A program made the position numbers and the translations under genes. A stretch of DNA of 24,010 nt from JBCCCJ01 sp039029315 (GTDB lineage Bacteria > Bacteroidota > Bacteroidia > J057). The stretch covers positions 1-24,010 of the forward strand of contig JBCCGK010000146.1 in the NCBI GenBank assembly GCA_039029315.1, written 5' to 3'. A model generated the notes under the pieces. The model saw only the letters and a list, made by a program, of their open reading frames with translations. It ran no database searches and was not told the origin of the DNA. Numbering within the stretch: the stretch's first letter is position 1; each line of letters begins with the position of its first letter. Shown here in pieces: positions 16,265 through 24,010 of this stretch.

Positions 16265-17476
16265 ATGAAGTGCTCATCCCGCTTTTGTGGCTTCATCATT
16301 CTGGTCTTCAGTCTGTTCGTATTGGTTCATATTGCTGACATCAACAGCAATATGGACCCTTGCGAGCAAGCAGAATCAGTGGCCCTGGATTCTCATGCTG
16401 CTGAAGAAACTCGCCCAAGCATCACATTCATTCTCGGAGAAGACAAGCCTGCTGGTAATCCTTTCTATGCAGAAGCCACCAATTTCTACCGCTATCATCC
16501 TGAAGAGCGTGCCGAAATCCTGATTACCCATTGTCGATCTCTCCTGGACATGCGCAATGTACTGGAAGAACAGGCCGCCTATCAATCCCTTCCCTGGGGA
16601 ACCGTAAATGTCGTTGTCCACAGCAACCAATGGCAAGGTATGGCTGTGGCAGTGCTGGAAGAAGGAGGCACGCGCACAACTGTCGATGCCCTGGAAACTG
16701 CAGTGGCCTATGGCCTGATATTCCCACTATCCGACAGCATTCTGGACCATCAAACAGAGATCGTCATTTATGGCTGTGGCCTGGGTAAGAATGAAGACCT
16801 CTTGCACAGCCTGTCTTATGCCTTGGGAGGAGAAGATGAGGCACGACCTATTGTTCGATCTTCCAAACAGTTTATCTATTTCGATTCTCAGACCCTCAAT
16901 GGCATGCCCGTCAATTGCCAACGCTACCTCTCGGACTATTGGTTTACCCATTATCCTTCCTACTATCATCCAGGCGATCATATTCTGGCGCGACGACTTG
17001 AACAAAGCTATCCTGAGGTGAGCATTGACTGGCAGGCTGCGCTGGGAAAACAGTCCCCGGATTTTGCTGGAGATGCTTTTTCCATGGAATTCAAGGTGCC
17101 GATTGTTTGGTATGTGACCTATGAGCATGCATCTGATCGACCGAATCTGGCCTCCCCAAAGCAGCAAGTAGAGTGGGTGAAAGAGCAAGAAGAGATCGTT
17201 GCTGCAGCAGAAGGATATGGATTTGAGGTGGAGGATTTTCGATGGACAGTGAGAAAAGCCACCTATGAATATGAGGATGGAACCAGCGAACCAGCAATGA
17301 AAGCCATCGGGTTTTGTAGCATTGTGAGTGTGTTGAGGCCCTTGACCCAGGAGAATGATGGGAAGTTTGCTGCGCTTACTCCTTCCTTAACAGATGATCG
17401 GTTTTTTGGGAGGGGTGGACCTCTTGCTTTAGACCAGCAGTCTGGCCAAATCGAAGAAAAATACACTCAAAACTAA
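16265..17476 (+). CDS. Exported protein of unknown function with possible caspase-like (DUF4347-like) His/Cys core
   Basis: 403 residues. One N-terminal hydrophobic segment (about 8-24) acts as a signal peptide or anchor. No family was firmly recognised. Two hydrophobic strands end in potential catalytic residues: VNVVVHSNQW with H119 and EIVIYGCGLGKN with C171, 52 residues apart. Then comes an Ala/Leu helix (LLHSLSYALGG) and a further strand. This order (strand-His, strand-Cys, helix) is that of clan CD peptidases and of DUF4347, whose members carry a similar YGC motif. This is inference from pattern, not a proven domain. The start lies 5 bp after the VIT/vWA gene, so the two are very likely co-translated partners. 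The C-terminal 16 codons overlap the convergent membrane-protein gene. Confidence 0.72.
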   Translation: MKCSSRFCGFIILVFSLFVLVHIADINSNMDPCEQAESVALDSHAAEETRPSITFILGEDKPAGNPFYAEATNFYRYHPEERAEILITHCRSLLDMRNVLEEQAAYQSLPWGTVNVVVHSNQWQGMAVAVLEEGGTRTTVDALETAVAYGLIFPLSDSILDHQTEIVIYGCGLGKNEDLLHSLSYALGGEDEARPIVRSSKQFIYFDSQTLNGMPVNCQRYLSDYWFTHYPSYYHPGDHILARRLEQSYPEVSIDWQAALGKQSPDFAGDAFSMEFKVPIVWYVTYEHASDRPNLASPKQQVEWVKEQEEIVAAAEGYGFEVEDFRWTVRKATYEYEDGTSEPAMKAIGFCSIVSVLRPLTQENDGKFAALTPSLTDDRFFGRGGPLALDQQSGQIEEKYTQN

Positions 17477-18064
17477 GAGGCCAAGGATAATAAGCAAAGA
17501 GCGACTCAGCGCCTTCAATGGGGCCAGGTATTTTTTTTTGAATCCCTGAAGTTGGGCGAGTGCTCCCTCAGTTGTTTGACCAATTTCTTCAATTTTGGCA
17601 TCGGTAATCAACTTGTCATGAATACGTCCTATCAAGAAGGGGTTGATCAAGAGACAGATCAGGGAATACAGGCTGAAACCCCCTATCATTTGTGAAATCA
17701 TGGGATTCATGCCAGGAAATTGGGGGTTCACAAGATTGTTTTGGATCTGGAATAAGTGTGAGAGGCCTTCTATCATCAACCAACCCAACAGGATTCCCCA
17801 GAACAGAAGGGGGATCGCACCATTGATACGAAATGGGAGGGAAGATTTCTGTACCTGTCTCAAATAGCTCAATCCAAGATAGTATTGCCATCCAAAAATG
17901 AGGACCATCAAGATCAACACCAGTGCAATGGAAGCAAAGGGACGATTAAGAAAAGGAATGGTCAGGCCAAAAAGAAGAGCTACCTGGCCAAGAAGTACCA
18001 TCCAAAGCGGGATGAAAATGAGGAGAATTTGCTTCCAGATAGCTTGATCGAGTAAGTGTTTCAT
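17429..18064 (-). CDS. Multi-pass membrane protein of unknown function
   Basis: 211 residues with five hydrophobic segments, at about 12-34, 44-66, 82-104, 122-146 and 188-210. A hydrophilic, partly helical stretch (about 147-185, KLITDAKIEEIGQTTEGALAQL) separates the fourth and fifth. There is no recognisable active site or family motif, and the protein ends inside or right after the last membrane segment. Its final 16 codons overlap tail-to-tail with the end of the upstream plus-strand gene by 48 bp. Upstream lies a 283-bp divergent region shared with the MBL-rhodanese gene. Confidence 0.72.
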   Translation of the reverse strand: MKHLLDQAIWKQILLIFIPLWMVLLGQVALLFGLTIPFLNRPFASIALVLILMVLIFGWQYYLGLSYLRQVQKSSLPFRINGAIPLLFWGILLGWLMIEGLSHLFQIQNNLVNPQFPGMNPMISQMIGGFSLYSLICLLINPFLIGRIHDKLITDAKIEEIGQTTEGALAQLQGFKKKYLAPLKALSRSLLIILGLLVLSVFFFDLARLLV

Positions 18065-18347
18065 GGGAAGTAATGAATGATTCTTTCTGAGAGATTAAAA
18101 CTCTCATTTATATCCAGATATTCAAAATACTGCTGAAGATTTTGCCCTTTCCATTTCAGCACAGCATCCCTCGCACCCTATCCTTTCAGCACGCTTCAGA
18201 GAAGACTCCTAAAAAAGTAAAATATCTTTGCTTCCTATGTATTCGGTGATGTGGCAGGGCATGAATTCGACGAGTAGGCTGAAAGGTACATAAATCATCA
18301 TATTATTATTTTTTAATTATCTTGCACAAAATCCTTAAGCTCTAGTT
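18065..18347. other. Divergent intergenic region, no gene seen
   Basis: This 283-bp A/T-rich spacer lies between the starts of the membrane protein (minus) and the MBL-rhodanese gene (plus). Apart from the -7 box at 18223 and a weak GAGAG/CTCTC hairpin near 18091-18107, I see nothing in it. Confidence 0.5.
18223..18230 (+). promoter_or_regulatory. Bacteroidota -7 promoter box
   Basis: TATCTTTG matches TAnnTTTG exactly, 117 bp before the ATG of the MBL-rhodanese gene, which would give a leader of about 110 bases. No -33 TTTG is visible at the standard spacing. Confidence 0.35.
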
Positions 18348-19769
18348 ATGGAAATCACCGTCACTCAATCTGGCCTTTACTTGGAACAAATGTATACTGG
18401 CTGTCTGGCCGAAGCAGCCTACTATATCGAATCACAAGGGGAAGTTGCCATCATTGATCCGATGCGGGAAACCGAGCCATATATTAGCAAAGCGCAGGCA
18501 CGTGGAGCACAGATCAAGTATGTGTTCGAAACGCATTTTCATGCTGACTTTGTGTCGGGGCATGTGGATCTTGCCAACAAAACAGCTGCACGCATCATCT
18601 ACGGTCCACAGGCACAGACAAGTTATGAGGCTACCATTGCTGAAGATGGGCAGGAATTTCAGCTAGGAGACATCCGATTTCGCGTCATACATACGCCGGG
18701 GCATACGCCAGAGTCTTCCTGTTTTTTATTGATAAATGAAAGAGGGGCCCCACATGCAGTGTTCACAGGGGATACCTTATTTATAGGAGAAGTTGGGCGA
18801 CCTGATTTGGCCATCAAGAGTGACTTGACCAGAGAGGATCTTGCAGGAATGCTATATGACTCCTTGCACGACAAACTCATGACACTTCCCGATGAGGTGA
18901 TTGTTTTTCCCGCTCATGGGGCAGGATCAGCTTGTGGAAAGAATATCTCTCAGGAACGCTCTTCTACTATTGGTCTGCAAAAACAGCTGAATTATGCCTT
19001 GCAACCGATGAGCAAACAGGCCTTTGTTGAGAAGGTAACAACAGGCATTCTGCCAGCACCGCAGTATTTTGCGAAAGCAGCAGCACTCAACAAGCATGGA
19101 TATCACGACATCGATGAACTGCTCCAGAGCAGAACTCAACCCTTATCTGTAGAAGACGTGATCAACGCTCAGAGAGAAGGAGCCTTGATATTGGATACCA
19201 GAACGACAGAGTCATTTGCACAGGGATATATTCCAAATTCACTGTTCATCGGCCTGGATGGCTCATTCGCCAGCTGGGTGGGAACCTTGATTGAGGACTT
19301 AGACCAACCCATTGTTGTCATCACGGCCTCCGGAAGAGAGCAAGAGGCCATCCTCCGCCTCGCCAGAGTCGGCTACAGCAATGCACTCGGCTACCTGAAG
19401 GGAGGCATAGATGCCTGGACAGCTGAAGGCATGTCCACCGAACAACTTGCATCCATCCAGGCAGAGGAACTGGCACAATTATATCTGCAAACAAATATTC
19501 AGGTATTGGATGTTCGTAAACCCGGAGAATATGAAGCAGATCATGTTCAGAACGCTATCTCCTATCCACTGGATTTCATCAATGCACATCTGGCTGATCT
19601 GGAGGCTGACAAGCCATATTATGTGCATTGCAAAAGTGGTTTCAGGTCCATGATTGCTGCTTCTGTTCTGAAAAGGGCAGGTTATGAGGAGGTGATCAAT
19701 GTAGATGGAGGAATCATGGCATTGGAAGAAACCAACATTCCACGCCAACTCTCGGCTTGTAGCAACTAG
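18348..19769 (+). CDS. Persulfide dioxygenase-like MBL protein fused to two rhodanese domains (CstB-like)
   Basis: 473 residues, cytoplasmic (no signal peptide). Residues about 1-240 are a metallo-beta-lactamase-fold domain of the ETHE1/persulfide dioxygenase type, with THFHAD (H63, H65, D67), HTPGHT (H115, H119), GDTLF (D142) and PAHG. A first rhodanese domain (about 265-355) has SGRE where the catalytic cysteine loop should be, so it is probably inactive. The second (about 370-465) has the loop HCKSGFRS with C428 as sulfur carrier. The architecture matches CstB-type enzymes, which oxidise persulfides to sulfite or thiosulfate during sulfide detoxification. No other sulfide genes (sqr, tusA, sulfite exporter) lie next to it. 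Confidence 0.9.
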   Translation: MEITVTQSGLYLEQMYTGCLAEAAYYIESQGEVAIIDPMRETEPYISKAQARGAQIKYVFETHFHADFVSGHVDLANKTAARIIYGPQAQTSYEATIAEDGQEFQLGDIRFRVIHTPGHTPESSCFLLINERGAPHAVFTGDTLFIGEVGRPDLAIKSDLTREDLAGMLYDSLHDKLMTLPDEVIVFPAHGAGSACGKNISQERSSTIGLQKQLNYALQPMSKQAFVEKVTTGILPAPQYFAKAAALNKHGYHDIDELLQSRTQPLSVEDVINAQREGALILDTRTTESFAQGYIPNSLFIGLDGSFASWVGTLIEDLDQPIVVITASGREQEAILRLARVGYSNALGYLKGGIDAWTAEGMSTEQLASIQAEELAQLYLQTNIQVLDVRKPGEYEADHVQNAISYPLDFINAHLADLEADKPYYVHCKSGFRSMIAASVLKRAGYEEVINVDGGIMALEETNIPRQLSACSN

Positions 19770-19947
19770 ACATTATCAAGACCATTCAGCATTCATATTT
19801 TTGACTCATGTATATGCTGGTAAAGCCATACGCTTTGCCAGTTTTTTTGAGTAAATACCTGAGAAATTTTGCTTCTTTGGGTGAATCTCTTGGGTATGTA
19901 TCAAATTCTCTTCCGACATTGCGAAGAAATTGGTAAGTATTCCGTAT

Positions 19948-20883
19948 ATGAACACGAGATTTTCTTTTTCTACTTGTGGGAAACACATCTGCATGAGTGT
20001 TGCGATTGGTCTCCTCCTTCTCACAACTGCTTCATTTGCCCAACAATCGGTTCCACCCAATTCCAAACTGATAGCCAAGGGAGCTAAACTCAAACTGTTG
20101 TCAGCAGATTTTGTCTTTACTGAAGGACCTGCTGCAGATGCCGATGGCAATGTCTATTTCACAGACCAACCCAACAATCGAATCATGAAGTGGGAAGCTG
20201 ATGGAGACATTTCGGTATATATGGAAGACGCTGGACGGTCGAATGGGCTCTATATAGATCATGAGGGAAATCTCCTGGCCTGTGCAGATTTGCACAACCA
20301 ACTGTGGAAAATCAGCCCGCAAAAGGAAGTAAGCATCTTGCTCAAAGATTGGAATGGCAAGCGATTCAATGGGCCCAATGACTTATGGATAGATCCCGAG
20401 GGAGGGATCTATTTCACAGATCCCTTTTACAAAAGAAAGTACTGGGACCATGAGGAAAAGGAAATCGAGCAGGAAAGGGTTTATTATTTATCTCCAGACA
20501 GAGAGTTGACAGTTGTTGCCGACGATCTCGTCCGACCCAATGGAATCATCGGCTCACCAGATGGACAATACCTGTTTGTAGCTGATATCAATGATGGAAA
20601 AACCTATAAATATCAAATTCAAGCGGATGGAAGCCTTACAAACAAAACTCTCCATGTGAACATGGGGTCTGATGGCATGACCCTGGACAGCAAAGGAAAT
20701 TTATACCTCACTGGAAAAGGCGTTACGGTTGTCAATCCCAAAGGAGAGAAAATTGCACATATCCCTGTGGACCAAGGATGGACTGCCAATGTATGTTTTG
20801 GTGGGAAGAAGCGGAAAACCCTATTCATCACTGCGATGAATTCTGTTTATACACTGGACATGAAGGTGAAAGGGACCAAATGA
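19948..20883 (+). CDS. SMP-30/gluconolactonase-like beta-propeller protein, exported
   Basis: From the ATG at 19948 the product is 311 residues; a shorter start at 19993 is also possible. A signal peptide ends near TTASFAQ (about 32), so it is periplasmic. The SMP-30/SGL six-bladed propeller is clear, with the metal-ligand positions in place: E59 in TEGPA, N144 in GPNDLW, N198 in RPNGI and D242 in SDGM. The family hydrolyses sugar lactones such as gluconolactone, the type of product made by periplasmic sugar dehydrogenases like the GMC/subunit-3 pair in this window. That functional link is inference, since the genes are 15 kb apart. Confidence 0.88.
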   Translation: MNTRFSFSTCGKHICMSVAIGLLLLTTASFAQQSVPPNSKLIAKGAKLKLLSADFVFTEGPAADADGNVYFTDQPNNRIMKWEADGDISVYMEDAGRSNGLYIDHEGNLLACADLHNQLWKISPQKEVSILLKDWNGKRFNGPNDLWIDPEGGIYFTDPFYKRKYWDHEEKEIEQERVYYLSPDRELTVVADDLVRPNGIIGSPDGQYLFVADINDGKTYKYQIQADGSLTNKTLHVNMGSDGMTLDSKGNLYLTGKGVTVVNPKGEKIAHIPVDQGWTANVCFGGKKRKTLFITAMNSVYTLDMKVKGTK

Positions 20884-21162
20884 AAAATAGATGTTTAGAT
20901 CAAGTCCAAGACTTGCTATATTTGAAGCAAAGGGCAAGGAAATTGATGGGACTGGAATCAAATATATCATATGCCAATCAAGGTTTGAATGTAGTTTTTA
21001 TAGCCTGAATGTCAGCTTGTTTGTGGGTATAAGGTATGGGGCTATGTGGTCAAGGATCTGATTCAACATCTAGCCATATCCCTTATTTCTTATACCATAT
21101 CCCTCTCTTTGCGGCCTATTGCACCTATTTCCCAACATTCGAACTCTTGATTCACATATCAT
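20884..21162. other. Intergenic region with inverted and direct repeats, no gene seen
   Basis: This is a 279-bp spacer. GGTATAAG (21026-21033) and CTTATACC (21089-21096) are an inverted pair about 55 bp apart, and CCATATCCCT occurs twice between about 21074 and 21104. These might form a hairpin before the epimerase gene. No coding stretch resembling the neighbours was found. Confidence 0.4.
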
Positions 21163-22146
21163 ATGAAAATCCTTATCACCGGAAGCAGTGGCCATTTGGG
21201 AGAAGCATTGATGTGGACGTGTAGACAATTGAAGCATGAGGCCGTGGGGGTCGATGTCCTGCCTTCTCCTTTTACAGACAAAGTCGGTTCTATCGATGAC
21301 AAAGCATTTGTCAAAGAATGTATGGACGGGATCGACATCGTTCTCCATGCTGCCACTTTGCACAAACCGCATGTCGCAACTCACAGCAAACAGCAGTTTG
21401 TGGATGCCAATATCTCTGGGACCCTCACCTTGCTGGAAGAAGCTGTAGCTGTAGGGGTGAAAGCATTCATCTTTACCAGCACCACCAGCACCTTTGGTGC
21501 AGCAATGATTCCCGATTCCGACCAGCAAGCCGTTTGGGTAACGGAGGACCTGAGACCGATTTCCAAAAATATCTATGGCGTTACCAAATTGGCTGCGGAA
21601 GACATGTGTCAATTATTTCATCGAACCTATGGACTTCCCTGTTTGATCCTGAGAACGTCTCGATTTTTTATGGAGATAGATGATGATAAGAAATTTCGGG
21701 ATGCCTATGAAGATGCGAATATCAAAGCCAATGAATTTTTGTATCGGCGGGTGGATATCCAGGATGTAGTAGATGCACACCTTCTGGCTATAGACAAAGC
21801 GGCTGAGATCGGATTTGGGACGTATATTATCAGTGCACAAACGCCATTTCGTGAGGAGGATTTGCAGCAATTGCAAACCGATCCCGCGGCGGTAGTTCGA
21901 CGAATCTATCCGGAGTTTGATCAAGTGTATGCACAATATGCCTGGCGAATGTTTCCACGGATTGGTCGGGTGTATGTTAGTGATCTGGCCGTGGAAGAAT
22001 TGGGATGGAAGCCCAAATTTGATTTTCAACATATTTTGCGGCGACTTCAGGAAGGAAAGCCCTTCTTCAGCGAACTTGCCTTGACGATTGGAGCGAAAGG
22101 TTATCATGACGAAAGCTTTGATGAGGGTCCGTATCCAGTATCCTGA
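21163..22146 (+). CDS. NAD-dependent epimerase/dehydratase (extended SDR)
   Basis: 327 residues, cytoplasmic. The N-terminal nucleotide-binding motif TGSSGHLG is at 6-13, LHAATLHKP (near 61-69) follows the fourth strand, and the active-site pair YGVTK (Y138, K142) is preceded by the Ser/Thr-rich FTSTTSTFG near 104-112. The C-terminal part (GRVYVSDLAVEELGWKPKFDF) is typical of the sugar-nucleotide epimerase family. Substrate not known; it might be a nucleotide sugar or a small carbonyl compound. The AraC-type regulator starts 6 bp after its stop, so they form an operon in which the regulator may control the enzyme. Confidence 0.88.
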   Translation: MKILITGSSGHLGEALMWTCRQLKHEAVGVDVLPSPFTDKVGSIDDKAFVKECMDGIDIVLHAATLHKPHVATHSKQQFVDANISGTLTLLEEAVAVGVKAFIFTSTTSTFGAAMIPDSDQQAVWVTEDLRPISKNIYGVTKLAAEDMCQLFHRTYGLPCLILRTSRFFMEIDDDKKFRDAYEDANIKANEFLYRRVDIQDVVDAHLLAIDKAAEIGFGTYIISAQTPFREEDLQQLQTDPAAVVRRIYPEFDQVYAQYAWRMFPRIGRVYVSDLAVEELGWKPKFDFQHILRRLQEGKPFFSELALTIGAKGYHDESFDEGPYPVS

Positions 22147-22152
22147 TAGATT

Positions 22153-22953
22153 ATGTCTCTTCTCCCTTCAGATATGATTCAATTGTCGAGGCCCGAGCAC
22201 CTCACACCCTTTGTCAGGGATGTCTTCCTGCTGGAAGGTCAAGAGCCTGATCAGGAGACCATCTTGCCCATTTATGCAGATGGATTTCCGGGCATCATGT
22301 ATTCCGAAAGCCAATCAGCGGTTGTTCTACATCCCAGAAACAAACGACTGTCTGTCTTTTTTCTGTTTGGACAAACCATCGAGCCAATCTCCCTCTCAGT
22401 TCAGGGCGTATTCAGGTATGTTGTCTTTCAATTGTATCCCTTTGCAGCGCGATTGCTATTGGGCATTGATCCCAAAGTATTGAATGATGACTGCTATGAT
22501 TTGCTGAAATTGAAGCAGATCAACACCCGGGCAACGCTAGGTCAGTTGAGTCATCATCCAGAAGTTCATGATCAGGTAGAGATCATCGGTGCATTTGTTC
22601 ATCAATTGGTCACTGTTTCTTCTCGCCATCCTGACCATCGAATCAAACTGGCAACCAATATGATCATTCACTCCAAAGGCAACATCAGTGTGAAAGAGCT
22701 TCGGGATCGACTCTGTATAGGCGAGCGAACATTTGAACGACATTTCGCCAGGGAGATTGGGGTTACCCCCAAACAATTTGCCCGGATCATTCAATTCAAC
22801 TTTTCGCTCAATCAACTGACAGAAGCAGATTACCTCAGTCTGACAGACATCGGCTATGAAAGCGGCTTTGCAGATCAGTCACATTTCATTCGCACATTCA
22901 AGCGGTTTACTGGAAAAACCCCAAAAGAATTCCAGCGCCAATTGTCTGCCTAA
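22153..22953 (+). CDS. AraC-family transcription regulator
   Basis: 266 residues. Residues about 1-120 are an effector or dimerisation domain of the DUF6597 type (RPEHLTPFVRDVFLLEG ... ILPIYADGFPGIMY). The C-terminal region, about 165-264, holds two helix-turn-helix motifs: ISVKELRDRLCIGERTFERHF is the first, and LSLTDIGYESGFADQSHFIRTFKR, with the family-typical GFADQSHF, is the second. It starts 6 bp after the epimerase gene, so it is co-transcribed and probably controls that operon. The ligand is unknown. Confidence 0.9.
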   Translation: MSLLPSDMIQLSRPEHLTPFVRDVFLLEGQEPDQETILPIYADGFPGIMYSESQSAVVLHPRNKRLSVFFLFGQTIEPISLSVQGVFRYVVFQLYPFAARLLLGIDPKVLNDDCYDLLKLKQINTRATLGQLSHHPEVHDQVEIIGAFVHQLVTVSSRHPDHRIKLATNMIIHSKGNISVKELRDRLCIGERTFERHFAREIGVTPKQFARIIQFNFSLNQLTEADYLSLTDIGYESGFADQSHFIRTFKRFTGKTPKEFQRQLSA

Positions 22954-23100
22954 GTTCCATTGGTAGAGAGCAGGGGAGGGGGGGCATCAATCACATTCCC
23001 TATTTCCCTTTCCCTGGCAAGCCTTTCCCATGGGCGTCCAACAAGTGATTGATTCGCCTGCTTTGACGGTTTTGTTCTATTTTTTAGGATGACCGGCCGC

Positions 23101-23108
23101 TAGTTTTG
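23101..23108 (+). promoter_or_regulatory. Bacteroidota -7 promoter box
   Basis: TAGTTTTG matches TAnnTTTG, 33 bp before the ATG at 23142. A TTTG occurs at 23071-23074, but the 26-bp spacer is longer than the usual 19-21 bp. Confidence 0.4.
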
Positions 23109-23141
23109 CTGTATCAATTCAGTAAAACGAACCCATTTGTT

Positions 23142-23768
23142 ATGAAAAAAATCATCGTATTTGGAGCGACCGGAAGCATCGGTCAGCAAGTTGTCAAACA
23201 GGCATTGGAGGCTGGGCATCAGATAACAGCATTTACCCGCAACAAAGCCAAAGTGTCTATGGAACATGCACATCTGAGGATAGTCGAGGGAGATGTCTTG
23301 GATGCGCACTCAGTTGAAAAAGCGATTGAAGGCCATCAGGTAGTCATATGCGCTTTGGGGGCTGGACGGAAAGGAACAGTTCGATCCTTGGGCACCAAAC
23401 ACATTATTCAGGGGATGCAAAAACATGGCATCGACAGATTGATTTGCCAGACAACTTTGGGGGCAGGGGATAGTGAACCCACACTCAATTTTTTCTGGAG
23501 ACATATCATGTTTGGCTGGTTCCTGAAAAAAGCCTACCTGGACCATCAGGAGCAGGAGACAGAGATCCGAAATAGCCACACTGCCTGGACGATTGTCCGC
23601 CCCGCAGCCTTCACAGATGGGCCATTGACCAAAACGTATCAACATGGATTCTCGGCCTATGACAGTGATTTGAGGTTAAAAATCTCCCGATCAGATGTTG
23701 CTCACTTTATGTTGCAGCAACTAGACAACAAAGCCTATCTACGCAAAAGCCCAGGCCTGTCCTATTAA
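23142..23768 (+). CDS. NAD(P)-binding protein of the NmrA-like / atypical SDR family
   Basis: The ATG at 23142 is chosen over an upstream in-frame start at 23106 because the Rossmann strand begins directly there (KKIIVFGATGSIG). The product is 208 residues, typical for this family. GATGSIG at 8-14 binds the dinucleotide. AFTRNKAKV, GDVLDA and VVICALGAG follow in the order expected of atypical SDRs. No Tyr-x3-Lys catalytic pair is present, so it may be a redox sensor or a flavin/NADPH reductase-like enzyme. It stands alone, 188 bp after the AraC gene. Confidence 0.85.
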   Translation: MKKIIVFGATGSIGQQVVKQALEAGHQITAFTRNKAKVSMEHAHLRIVEGDVLDAHSVEKAIEGHQVVICALGAGRKGTVRSLGTKHIIQGMQKHGIDRLICQTTLGAGDSEPTLNFFWRHIMFGWFLKKAYLDHQEQETEIRNSHTAWTIVRPAAFTDGPLTKTYQHGFSAYDSDLRLKISRSDVAHFMLQQLDNKAYLRKSPGLSY

Positions 23769-24010
23769 CAAATAAAGAGCCTTGGGAAGATAAGTAAGTA
23801 GGGAGACAATTTTGAATGAAGAATTATGAATATTGAATGGACCGTCAGACAGCGAGTTATCAGATCCTTTTTATATTTAATTTTGTCCACCTAAGTTTGA
23901 CTTTGGCCAAAATGGGAATTCAATTCTCTTTACCGTACACTTTTACCAGTTTAGGCGAGCTGGCCCCCAAAATTCGGTGAACTGGGGCGGCTTAGAGGAG
24001 TTGGGCTTAG
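23769..24010. other. Terminal region without an assigned gene
   Basis: This is a 242-bp stretch. A TAnnTTTG match (TAAGTTTG) lies at 23892-23899 facing right, with no start codon assignable before the window ends. On the minus strand 23951-24010 is open and ends in TAA, reading PLSRPSSPNFGGQLA at its end. It could be the tail of a gene beyond the window or an intergenic repeat. A/T-rich near-repeats of GAAT/TGAAT occur around 23813-23838. Confidence 0.35.

Noticed and set aside
20778..21162. Short frames after the SMP-30 gene (20778-21008, 21036-21224)
   Set aside because: The first overlaps the SMP-30 coding sequence in another frame and the second overlaps the epimerase start. Neither has protein-like composition.
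1..24010. CRISPR array, tRNA or rRNA
   Set aside because: No regularly spaced repeats, no cloverleaf-like sequence and no rRNA core motifs were seen on reading both strands by eye.

Overview
The window looks like a chromosomal segment of a Bacteroidota bacterium, most plausibly a marine or aquatic Saprospiria/Lewinella-type organism. This is an inference from three things: a C-terminal type IX secretion (T9SS) sorting domain on the first gene, TAnnTTTG-type -7 promoter boxes before several genes, and the mix of families present (GMC oxidoreductase with a gluconate-dehydrogenase subunit-3 partner, ThuA lipoprotein, sulfatase, VIT/vWA protein, MBL-rhodanese fusion). No rRNA, tRNA, CRISPR array, plasmid or phage genes were seen.

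Layout. 1-143: a short palindromic mobile element, cut by the window edge and abutting the stop codon of the next gene. 141-1781 (-): secreted arylsulfotransferase-like protein with a T9SS tail. 1894-5113 (+): SIS-domain sugar isomerase-like protein, GMC oxidoreductase and its Tat-type gluconate 2-dehydrogenase subunit-3 partner, closed by a terminator. 5190-7456 (+): a stand-alone McrB-N-terminal-like protein followed by an AAA-ATPase-like/PD-(D/E)XK nuclease. 7518-10304 (-): a small secreted protein with two CxxxC motifs and an S9 prolyl oligopeptidase-type peptidase. 10551-13763 (+): a sulfatase lipoprotein, a full second copy of the palindromic element sitting in a gene remnant, and a ThuA-domain lipoprotein. 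13992-17476 (+): a two-gene operon of a VIT/vWA protein and a secreted protein with a possible His/Cys (caspase-like/DUF4347-like) core. Its end overlaps a convergent five-helix membrane protein (17429-18064, -). 18348-19769 (+): persulfide-dioxygenase-like MBL protein with two rhodanese domains. 19948-23768 (+): SMP-30/gluconolactonase-like protein, NAD-dependent epimerase/dehydratase with an AraC-type regulator, and an NAD(P)-binding reductase-like protein.

How the genes may work together. The SIS protein, GMC/subunit-3 pair, sulfatase, ThuA protein, SMP-30 lactonase and epimerase are all compatible with periplasmic or extracellular processing of (sulfated) sugars, but there is no SusC/SusD pair or glycoside hydrolase, so this is not a classical polysaccharide utilisation locus. 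The clearest non-gene discovery is the 161-bp foldback MITE. Two copies differ at 9 of 143 shared positions. The complete copy has 10-bp terminal inverted repeats and TTA target duplications, and can fold over its whole length. The least characterised protein systems are the McrB-N/AAA-nuclease pair and the VIT-vWA/His-Cys pair.
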